A stretch of DNA of 28,969 nt from Neolecta irregularis DAH-3 (lineage: Eukaryota > Ascomycota > Neolectomycetes > Neolectales > Neolectaceae). Under the pieces are notes generated by a model. That model made no database searches and was not told the DNA's origin. It was given only the letters and a program-made list of their open reading frames with translations. The translations under genes were made by a program, and so were the position numbers. Below are positions 20,193-28,969 of the stretch, in pieces (positions within the stretch are counted from its first letter, which is position 1; every line of letters starts with the position of its first letter). Location: contig LXFE01000123.1 in NCBI GenBank assembly GCA_001929475.1, positions 1 to 28,969 of the forward strand, written 5' to 3'.

Positions 20193-23136
20193 ATGAGCCA
20201 TCCCCAGTTCATTGACATCCCCGGCCGTGCCATATCGTCCGGGAAGTTCAGACGACAGAGTATAGCCTCGGTGTCACCCCCAGATCCATATGGTTCCGCG
20301 AGTCTCTTGCGTTCAAACATACTCGCAGAAAACTACTTCTCCTCGCCACCTGTGATTCATAATCCTCAGATCTCACAAGCTCAACAATGGGACCTTACTC
20401 TCGAGAAGGCGATCAGGAGTATAGTGAGTATCAAGGCGAGCACACTCCGTGCTTTCGATACAGAGAGCGCTGGAAACTACACGGCTACTGGATTCATTGT
20501 CGATAAGCAGCGCGGCATTATCCTCAGCAATCGTCATGTCGTAAGCCCAGCTCCCATTTCTGCTGCAGCCGTCTTTTGCAACTATGAGGAAATTCCTCTA
20601 GTCCCACTATATCGTGATCCAGTCCATGATTTCGGGTTCTTCAAATATGATCCAGCCAAGGTATAACCTTGGATTTGAGCTAGCCTAATGGTAGGTTCGA
20701 TTCCTTGAATACGATGACATTGAACTGTGTCCCGATCTTGCCAAGGTCGGACTGGACATCAAAGTGGTAGGGAATGACGCCGGCGAGAAGCTGTCTATCC
20801 TTGGATCAACGCTTGCTCGATTGGATAGGGATTCTCCAAACTATGGATCTGGCTCATACAACGACTTCAATACCTTCTACTATCAAGCTGCGAGCGGAAC
20901 ATCGGGCGGTTCTTCAGGGAGCCCGGTCCTTAATATTCACGGGCAGGCAGTTGCACTAAATGCTGGAGGCAGCAATAAGTCTGCCAGCTCGTTCTACCTT
21001 CCCCTCAATCGGGTCATACGAGCTTTACGATGTTTGCAACAAGGATTGCCAATCACCCGCGGCACTTTGCAGACAGAGTTTCGCCATTCATCTTATGACG
21101 AACTCCGCCGTCTCGGATTACGAACTCCGATCGAAGCTGAATGCCGTAGAAAGAACCCCTCTGCGACCGGTCGGCTTACAGTCGATCGAGTTCTTTTGCA
21201 AGGTCCTGGGGATGGAGTTCTTGAGCCAGGCGATATTCTGATGTCTTGCGCGATAGGCGGAGATAACAAAGATATCACTCAGTTCTACACACTTTGGGAA
21301 ATTATCGATGATAATATCGGGAAAGAAATCACCTTCAACCTTTGCCGTGGGCAAAAATCACTTGACGTTAAAGTAATGATCCAGGATCTTCATTCCATTA
21401 CTCCGTCGCGGTTCGCTGAAATCGGAGGTGCAATTATTCATGATCTGAGTTATCAAAAGGCTCGACCATATGATCTCCCAGTTTCCGGTTCTGGGGCATT
21501 CATCGCAACATCCGGAATGTTTAATTGGAGTTCAACAACCCGGGATTTCCTGATCACTTCGATCAACGGTCATGCGACTCCCAATCTTGATAAATTCATC
21601 GAAGCAGTCAAACTAATTCCCGACGGCAAGCGAATCCCTCTGCGATATCGAGACATGGATAGGCAGGAAGAGGAATTCAGTCTTCTTGAAATAGACTGGC
21701 ACTTCCATTCCCCTTTCATCTTTACTCGCAACGATAACACTGGTGTATGGGATGTCGAAAAAATCCTACGAAACCTTGGTCCTCTCCATCCTGTTCGTGA
21801 TATTGTGTCGTCAGGAAACGCTCTGGAGAAGATTCAGTCCACGATGGTTAGCATTTCTTGTCGGCTACCATATAGTATACACGGTTATACCTCGAGTAGT
21901 CCATATAGCGGAGTCGGATTTGTTATTTCGAACAATCCGCCGCTGGTTATCTGCGACCGAGTATGCGTTCCTTCCGAGGTCGTCGATCTCAGAATAACAA
22001 TTTGTAATCGCACTGTCAAAGCTCAAGTTGTCCATCTCTGCACCGTTGCCATTCTGACGTTTGACGGAGAGTGCAATTTGGACATACCTGCCATTGATGA
22101 GGATCCAGTTTCAGTGCACGACTCGGTCATTCTGTTCACGCTCGATCATGACCAACAGCTTATAAAGAAGGAGAGCAAAGTCTCCAGTATCAGCTTGATT
22201 GAAACTCGACGGTGTTATCCACCCCGTTTCCGAGTAGTCAACACGGAAGGTATAATGTTGACAGACTCCTCAAACAACGGTGGTATTATCGTCAGACAAG
22301 TGGACGAAGAATACCGCGTGGTTGCCCTTTGGGGAAATGTCTCTTCACAAGGAAATGACAAAGCTATTACTTGGAAGACTGGAATTTCATTTTCGACTTA
22401 CATCAATCCTGTCTTGGAAATGCTCCGAAAGAAGGTTACTCCTGTTAGCAAGGACGTAGGCGTAGAGTTTTCAAGCATGCAACTCGCCACTGCAGTAGGT
22501 CTTGGATTAACGAACGAACGGACGGATCAACTAGTCGCCGCTGCAAAAGTGCATAACGGAAACCCCCGAGCATTTTATGTTTCCTCTCGCCTTCGTCCTA
22601 GTATGCCAACAGAACTTCAAGTCGGAGATGTAGTTTTTCAAATTAATGGAAAACTCGTTTCTCGAGCTTCTGATTTTGCTGTCATAAACACAAATGAAGT
22701 TGTTGATATTGGCATCCTTCGAAACGGAATTGAGCAAATACTTGCAATTTCCACGATTGTTTCACCCCCTTCGCATGCCAAAAAGATTGTGTCCTGGGCT
22801 GGAGCTCTCCTTCATGAGACTCATGCTGCTGCGTTGGAGCAAGTCTCTTCATCAGCCGTGCCAGCGGCGGGGGTGTACGTTTGCTGTTGTCACTATGGAT
22901 CCCCGTCGATCGACCAGTTTCGACCGGCTCACTGGATCATTCAAGTTGACGACGAGAAGGTCTCCTTCCTTGACGAATTGGAGCAAATTATTTCGGGGAA
23001 GACCGGCGAAGTCATGGTTAAACTCATTAATCGAAAAGGCATTACATGTGTTGTTAGTATCAAGATCGATAACCTCTTTTGGCCTTCCTGGAAATTGGAA
23101 CGCAAAGGGAGTGTTTGGCAACAATCTCTTTTATGA
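20193..23136 (+). CDS. NMA111: NMA111, tandem HtrA-type serine protease with PDZ domains
   Basis: Two exons (20193-20660, 20695-23136) give 969 aa, close to the roughly 1000 aa of fungal Nma111. The first protease domain keeps the triad: His115 in LSNRHVV, Asp146 in DPVHDFGFF, and Ser230 in [14 protein letters not shown] domains follow (for example [16 protein letters not shown] and [20 protein letters not shown]). A second, inactive trypsin-like domain starts around residue 545, where the His region has become CDRVCVP. Nma111 is a nuclear HtrA2/Omi-like protease that promotes apoptosis-like death by degrading Bir1 and has roles under heat stress. The gene has only one 34-nt intron in 2.9 kb, in sharp contrast to its neighbours. 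Confidence 0.95.
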
Positions 23137-23386
23137 AATAGATGTCATTTAGTGCCATGGTTGTCTTTTGAGGTTTCCATAGTAGTTGTATTTTTTGGAT
23201 AATGTTTAGTGCTAAGGCTGTGTTTGTAAACCATATTTTTTAAATATCATGATATTATGTAATTAAGATTTTTGGAACTAATATTTGGATATTTGGATGA
23301 AAATGGTGGCTGTTGAGCACACACTGAGTGGTTCAGTATTCTTTTCTTGAGATATTTGTCATATTATCTCAAGAAAACGTTGGAAT
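23137..23386. other. 3'-to-3' intergenic region with hairpin
   Basis: AT-rich gap between the convergent stops of NMA111 and the secreted-protein gene. It contains a 13-bp perfect inverted repeat at 23342-23377. No coding frame is supported. Confidence 0.5.
23342..23377. repeat. 13-bp perfect inverted repeat in the 3' flank
   Basis: TTTTCTTGAGATA (23342-23354) and TATCTCAAGAAAA (23365-23377) are exact reverse complements with a 10-nt spacer. The structure starts 9 nt after the stop codon of the minus-strand secreted-protein gene, so it would be a hairpin in its 3' UTR. It may also serve transcripts of NMA111 from the other side. Confidence 0.75.
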
Positions 23387-24259
23387 TTAACTTGGTAGCC
23401 ATATCAGTTGCCTATCTTGACTTGGCGAGGTCCTTCTGAGGTCGGGCATTGTTCCAGTACCGATTACGAGATTGAGACTATCATTTTGATCATCATCTGG
23501 TTTCTTGATCTTGACTTGATTAATTGCAGGTCTTTCTTCAATGACAATAATTTCCTCTTGCGAAACTTCGTTAAGGATATTCGAACTGTCGACATCTTGC
23601 TTCAGAGATTGGGAGCTTGATAGCCCCAGAGCCTTCCCTGAAGGTATTTCCTCTCTCGGATACGAGAGGCTTGCAGAGTTTTGATCAGTGTACTCAGCGT
23701 TCAGAACGATACGCGTTACCTCCACGGTTTGAATTTCGTTGACGCGAGGATCCAAAACCAGAGCATGATTTCTTTCCTTCCTGCCATGCCAACAACGACT
23801 TTGCAACTTTTTGAATGTGGAAACTACTTTAAAATAGGTATTCTTTATGTCGTTCACAGTATAACTGTTGTACTGATGCCGAACCGAATATGGAATGCAT
23901 TGAACAATGTCTTTTTTTTCATCAACTTTGCAGATCGCGTTGAATTCTCGACAATTCAGTGCTGAAAGACTTAGATCTCATGCTAAGGAGAGCATACCAG
24001 ATGGATCGACACTCAATTTATTCTCTAATTTATTCTCTTTGGTCTTCATGTATGTCACTTTTAGTCTTGCTGAAGCGACACAATCGACGCTAAGAATTTG
24101 CAAGTCTGGATATTTTGCGCTTCGAAAGCGGGTCATCCACCAGTCTTTCCATCCTTCTACAGGCCAAGGTTTGTCATAATCGAACTGACCGTTGAATGGA
24201 TCATTGGCGAGGGCAGTAGTATAGACCACCAGATAAACAAGCGGGTGAAGAAATCTCAT
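23387..24259 (-). CDS. Uncharacterised secreted protein with Cys residues
   Basis: Two exons (24259-23998, 23961-23387) with a 36-nt intron give 278 aa. The N-terminus (MRFLHPLVYLVVYTTALA, then NDPFNG) is a clear signal peptide. The mature part has an aromatic stretch PWPVEGWKDWWMTRF and cysteines in VDCVAS, LNCREFNAICKV, VQCIPY and SRCWHG. After about residue 155 it becomes polar and probably disordered, ending QLIWLPS. No transmembrane or GPI signal is evident. A 12-nt direct duplication at 24015-24038 encodes ENKLENKL. I recognise no family. It could be an extracellular or effector-type protein, or a luminal protein. Confidence 0.65.
24015..24038. repeat. Exact 12-nt tandem duplication
   Basis: AATTTATTCTCT occurs twice head to tail within the first exon of the secreted-protein gene, in frame, duplicating the peptide ENKL. 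Confidence 0.8.
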
Positions 24260-24390
24260 TTCTATGATGAGAAGAGAAAAAAGTGGGCAGACAGTTGGTG
24301 TAAATATTTTAATAACATGTCTTACACAATCGAGAAGGAATTATCTCACCAGTCAAGTCCGTCATATAAAATATGAAATTCTACCGAGAT

Positions 24391-25535
24391 TCATATGCCT
24401 TGCCTCTCATCCTTGATCCAAATTCCTATTGTAGTTAACGTGAAAGCAATATTCAAAATCAGTCCTGCGAACTGCATACGCTCTCATTTTTGAAACAGAC
24501 ATGACTCTAACACTTACACAACTCGTGAACCCCCACCGGCTGGAAACATTCAAGTTCCCTTCAAAATGCGCTGTTGTTGGTCCTTGCATTTCTTGTTCCA
24601 GTGGAATGCCTACGCCATGGTCGTTGAAGTATGTGCAAAACAATCTCCACAGTAATTATTTTGCAGAAGCAAAAATCCCTCATACAGGGACGGCATCTGA
24701 CTTGCTCGCAAGCTAACACGGGAGAATCTTATACGAAGGGTATGGTTTGCGACAGTGTGAACATAAAGCCTGCGCGCTACACGACGTACTTGGATTTTTC
24801 CGATCCACCAACGACGTGGTTTCCGTTGCGGTCAAACAGCTATCACAGATCTTTCGAATAGGTATATCTTTCGATGATGATTGCTCGACTGCTGAGGTGT
24901 TGTTGACGACACACAATAAACCTGATTGTTCATTGATACAAAGGTGACGGTTCAACTTGATATATGTTCGCGAAGCTGAAATTTCTGCGCAGGAAGCAAT
25001 TGACGATTTGAAGCCAAAACTCCGAGTAACAGCCCCCAAATTGACTGTAATCGATTGAGACGCGCGATTTAAGCACTGTTCATTGAGCATTGCAACGATT
25101 GCATTCTCCGAGACACCGATGAGACGAGATACGATGAGACATTGCAGCTCGCTGAGAATTCTCTCAATTGCCTTCACAGTAATTCGAGTTCCAGACAGGT
25201 CATTTTCCGACTCCGTCGGATTATTTGAGACAACCAAACGACTGGTTGTCAATAACTTTGCAAATTACGTCATCTGTCAGCTTCCTCAACGTCTAAGTGC
25301 GAGAAATCGACGATTTTCAGAGTCCATATATTGGAGATGAAGGCGTAGAAAAATCGGTTTGCAGAGGAGGTTTTGAAGAGTGTAAATGTCAAGATATTTG
25401 AGGATGCCAGGCAGGGTATTATAATTGATGACTCGATAATGCATTTTTCAATAAAAAGTTAAGGCTAGGGCACAGACGTATTTTGATGAGATGGTCCGGG
25501 AGCGGCGTTGCCAATCTCCGGACTTTTTCAGTCAT
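24391..25535 (-). CDS. F-box-like protein with CxxC pairs and C-terminal hydrophobic segment
   Basis: A seven-exon model (25535-25478, 25431-25291, 25241-25178, 25151-24735, 24700-24686, 24644-24518, 24471-24391) closes in frame at 300 aa. The start MTEKVRRLATPLPDHLIKI and the following LKYLDIYTLQNL resemble an F-box. LRR-like text follows (SRKMTCLELELL, LQCLIVSRLIGVSENAIVAM). Then come KICDSC and LCSHCRKPY, and finally SRWGFTSC with the hydrophobic stretch FAGLILNIAFTLTTIGIWI before a short basic tail. F-box proteins recruit substrates to SCF ubiquitin ligases; a membrane tail would be unusual. Weak points are a 26-nt intron (25152-25177) and a 15-nt exon. The 3' half, supported by a 417-nt open exon, is firmer than the 5' half. 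Confidence 0.5.
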
Positions 25536-28173
25536 GAAAAAGGACTCACCTTGATATTCGCAAAGGCAAGAGATCAAGAATATATGCGCGAGTATCAAAT
25601 TTGCATAAAAGGGTTTGAGCAAAAGGTAAGGTGGAACGACGACGTCTGGTTTTAGCTTTGCATATTGCTTTCTCCGCTAGACAGGTTTGTCGCGCAGAAT
25701 CCGTCCCAAGGGTTTAAAAAAGGATGGAGATAGAGCGATTGTTGGTTGTTGTTAAATGGCGGATAGGGTTCTTTGGTGTTGCCTTTGATCTTTGATATAT
25801 TTCTGTTAGGAAAGGGCGGACTATTCTATATACTTGCAGAACACAACATACTTCCTTCCAGTACATGCTGTAGGTAAAAAAAGGAAAAGCTAAGCTAAGC
25901 CCCATTTACATACGGTTTAGGGTTAGTACGCCCCATACTCCCGGTACGAAGATACTCTCAAGATAGCGAGCCGATGTTGGAAGCAGAACCGTGCCAAGAT
26001 AGATAGTATAGTGAATTGTAAACGAGATTGGTGATAATAAAATTTGCGGATGGCGAGGGGAGGAGGGAGCTTGAACGAGGAGTCCCGAGTGTGTCGTATT
26101 AGGCAAAAATCCTTAGTTTAGCATTTCTTTACGACAGGTTGCATTATTTCAAAATAGACCAGTGTTCATCCACACACATTTGAGCTAGGCAAAGTATAAC
26201 ATTGAATCCTTCCCGAAATATTCTCGATGATCTTTTTAGGTAGTAAAAAGAAAATTTATCCCGGATTCCGCGTTTTTCGTTTATCCGAGCTAACGACAAG
26301 TTATAATGCATCCTGGTTTCTTTCATCATTTCGTACAATATACTCCAGGCGGGTAATATATAAGTTTCAAGTACACTCGAAGGTCTTTCAGTAGGGAGAC
26401 TAGATCTCTCAGTCCACCAAACCGTTCTCTCAGTTTGAGAGTGTTTAACCCTAAGAGAAAGCTGTAAGCGAAAGCATGTGGAGTGCTAGATTCCGGAAAA
26501 CATCTGTGTTGATGATCACGGAGGCACGAGTAGGGTTGGAAGCGCCCAAGACAAGATAACCATAGAGATCAAGTGATAACAGGGAAGTGAGAGAGCTTGA
26601 GGATAGAACTGACCTCCGTCGGGATAATAAAGAGCGCTCATTCCAAGCGAATTTCTTCTAGGATTGCCGCGCCAAACCACGCTCTTATAGCACAGTCCAT
26701 ATCACATGATGCTTACGAGAACGAACCGGTTACGGGCGCGGACATATCATACAGCCAACTCCGTCATTGATTTTTGCGATCTGAACTTTGATAAAGACTG
26801 AATATGGTCCTAAACTTTCGTCAAATTTCCCCCGGTTTTGTTCAGGCTAGCGGTCGAGGGGTAATGTCTTGCTAATTTATAAACCGGGTTGATAAGATGA
26901 AAATGGACTAGAGATGTACACCAGGGCCAATTCTGGAAACAGAAAGGGAGAAGAATTCTCTCCTACGCAATATCGCGAAACGTAGTAAAATATGACACGA
27001 AAGGCCCTTCGTGAATATATCACAATATGGTCGAAATGCGCTACGATATTCCTGTCTAGATATTCTGTGAAAGCTTTGACTACGATTGGTTATGGCTCCT
27101 GATTTTAATACTTCAAAGAACTGACACTGATAATCACTTTGTTCAGCATGTGGTGCTCATCATCAAAACCACGTTCCTTCACTCATCCACGCCAAAATCG
27201 GTCAGTCATACTACAACGCTCTGTAATCCTTTTCAATTATCCACTCTCCTTCAGAATAATCATCTATAACCTGCCTGGTTTCGTTTCTCTTCATTCGCTC
27301 ATCCCGAATACGGAATGTTTATCCTCAACCCCGTCAAACCTTGCCTCCTCGCCCTCGCATATCGCTAGCCTATAGTACTGGTCGGAAGCTTCATCCTTTT
27401 GGTAATCGCGCTTCACAGAGTATCCTCGCTATCGGGAGTATACGGAGCACTGGGGAGTCGTCTTAGGTAGCTCACGGGAGCTTGGGAACTCATGTATTCC
27501 TTTTTTTATCCTTTTGCTTTTACTGATGTGGCTGCTGATGTGGCTCTTTCTCTTGTTGGGTATATAGCTGGGTACTTTTCCCCTTCGTCAGATAAAAGAC
27601 ATAATAACAATAACCCGCTCCTTTTCTTTATTACAACTATCCAAACACTACTCGAGAGTCTAGCGGATCTACCATATTTCAGTCATCTCTGCAATCGCTT
27701 GTCTCGAAGTAACCAATTTCTTTAGCTCATCGTTTCGGAAAAAATGATCATCATAGCTATAGTTTTAAATGTGCCCAGCTAATGGACCGATCCGGTCGAG
27801 TTCCTGCTGTTCAGCATTTTAGCCCTAAATCTAGTTGATTGATGTCCAAGCGAAAAAGCATTCCCCAAGAAGGTTGCGGAAGGAATTCTGTAATTGTCGC
27901 AAGTCGCAACGATGTGTCATTGTCTGTTCAACTAGATGACTTCATGCAAGATGTGTGCCGTTAGACATTTCTCCCATGAATCATAGAATCCCAGTTGATA
28001 GATGAAGTTTGGAAGGTCTAAAACACAAAGGGGCAGCGAGCGCTACCGATGCACCATCAAAAAGAAATTGTAGAAGACCATCGATGAACTAGATACAATT
28101 TTAGTGTGGTATTAATACTGATTTTCCCTGGACAATATTCGGGGAAGAAGGGTTCAACCAAGAAAGGAACATG
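25536..28173. other. Gene-poor 2.6-kb stretch
   Basis: I could not assemble a convincing gene on either strand. Short frames exist: minus 25714-25905 (N-terminus MGLSLAFPFFTYSMYW, perhaps a leader exon of something spliced), minus 26144-26338, and plus 27492-27725 from a true ATG (MYSFFYPFAFTDVAADVALS, containing a 12-nt tandem near-duplication at 27523-27546). None resembles a family or joins to another. No tRNA, snRNA or rRNA was recognised. It may hold long regulatory DNA, noncoding RNA, or a lineage-specific gene with many short exons. Confidence 0.4.
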
Positions 28174-28895
28174 TCATAAAGGAATGACAGTCTGCGAGCC
28201 TGATTGAATTTAATTCCCAAATTGATTTACATTCGCTGAGCAGTGTAAATATCTAGGATCGGAGCAACGGGGGAGATCCCCGAGTCCAAGTTTCATTCTT
28301 TCTGCCTTGGGATTAGTGTCTTGAGGATTGTAAGGGTCTGTTCTGGACCCTCTATGGCAAGGGGCTGTGATGTTGTACCAGTAATATTGAGAGCAGACAA
28401 GCTAGAAAAATCGGGTTAGGTCTAACAGAGGAACAATCACTTCGCCTCCTTTGAATAAAGGAAGTGTCATATTGTCAACGGAGATATTGGGTAGCCTGCG
28501 TTCATGAATGGCGATAGAGTCCGTATATATTAACACGATTGAGACGCAGAATATACCGAACCAATGACGGTTTTCTAAATAGGTAATCACGACTGCAAAA
28601 GCCGATTGAACCAGGCTAGAAAACATTTTATAATGGTTCACAGGGAAACTTGCATCCATTATCCAAACATAACTCGCCTTGCTAAAAACAACAAGGATAA
28701 GCAGGGCTTCATTATAGAAAAACTCAAGATCAAGTATATGCAAAGATCGTCCTCTCTACCTCTAACGTCATAGAAACCTGAATACAGAGGAACGAATAAG
28801 CTTCCTAGTGGTATTCTGTATACAAAGAAGGAAAATGTTAGTGTATTATCCCAGAAAGACGGGCACGGCATCATGGGAATGTCAATAAATGGCAT
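28174..28895 (-). CDS. Uncharacterised multi-pass membrane protein
   Basis: Four exons (28895-28794, 28755-28441, 28401-28231, 28191-28174) separated by 38-, 39- and 39-nt introns give 201 aa. The 28402-28440 intron has a perfect ACCTAAC branch. Hydrophobic segments include NTLTFSFFVYRIPLGSLF, EALLILVVFSKASYVWIM, LVQSAFAVVITYL and WFGIFCVSIVLIY. A hydrophilic Cys-containing C-terminal region follows (LVCSQYYWYNITAPC, with one N-glycosylation sequon), ending SANTVIPL. I recognise no family. The ATG at 28895 is preceded by an in-frame coding-like stretch (ASKDSAE), so an exon beyond the window edge is possible and the N-terminus is uncertain. Confidence 0.55.
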
Positions 28896-28969
28896 TTCGG
28901 CAGAGTCCTTGGAGGCCGTGGATCATAGAAGACACTTGATTAGTCTAGTAGAGCTAGGAGAGGAACACG

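Noticed and set aside
20670-20710. tRNA-like B-box sequence GGTTCGATTCC
   Set aside because: It straddles the NMA111 intron acceptor, and no cloverleaf with matching A box and acceptor stem can be drawn.
24501-25340. Plus-strand gene opposite the F-box-like gene (protein-like text such as FNLIYVREAEISAQEAIDDL)
   Set aside because: The frames cannot be joined: a TGA separates the best two in the same frame and no acceptor removes it, whereas the minus strand has a 417-nt open exon and joins in frame throughout.

Overview
The window is nuclear DNA of a filamentous or yeast-like fungus, most likely outside Saccharomycotina. It is dense with spliceosomal introns and carries a CTNNBL1 orthologue, a five-RRM MRD1, a tandem-HtrA NMA111 and a GH5_9 exo-1,3-beta-glucanase. 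The outstanding property is intron size. In eleven genes whose exon-intron structure closes exactly in frame, I placed 68 introns by hand. Nearly all are 32-49 nt, median about 37 nt, usually with GT..AG ends and a CTAAC/CTGAC-like branch site close to the acceptor. I could not assign the species.

Layout, left to right. A 3'-truncated ORF leaves the left edge on the minus strand (1-136). CTNNBL1 (331-2303, +) and a Pus9/Rib2-type tRNA pseudouridine synthase (2312-3778, -) converge with 8 bp between stop codons. The synthase is divergent from RAD50 (4003-8557, +; 18 exons). An exo-1,3-beta-glucanase (8706-10337, +) converges on RAD1, the 9-1-1 clamp subunit (10415-11626, -). An unidentified low-complexity protein follows (about 11.8-12.65 kb, +), apparently split by a frame change. 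Next come a doubtful small secreted-protein candidate and a gene-poor stretch with inverted and direct repeats. TFB4, a TFIIH subunit (14111-15017, -), and dynein light chain LC8 (15386-16000, -) precede MRD1 (16782-19505, +) and NMA111 (20193-23136, +). Two minus-strand genes follow: a secreted Cys-containing protein (23387-24259) and an F-box-like protein with a C-terminal hydrophobic segment (24391-25535). About 2.6 kb without a convincing gene leads to a multi-pass membrane protein at the right edge (28174-28895, -).

The genes are mostly housekeeping: splicing (CTNNBL1), tRNA modification (PUS9), DNA-damage response and repair (RAD50, RAD1, TFB4), pre-rRNA processing (MRD1), microtubule motor or hub (LC8), protein quality control and apoptosis (NMA111) and wall remodelling (exoglucanase). 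I see no mobile element, CRISPR array, rRNA, tRNA or secondary-metabolite cluster. No clearly new multi-gene system is visible. The best leads are the intron architecture (including a GC-AG intron inside the RAD50 Walker A coding sequence and an intron that splits the MRD1 start codon), a candidate +1 frameshift gene, and three uncharacterised lineage-type proteins.
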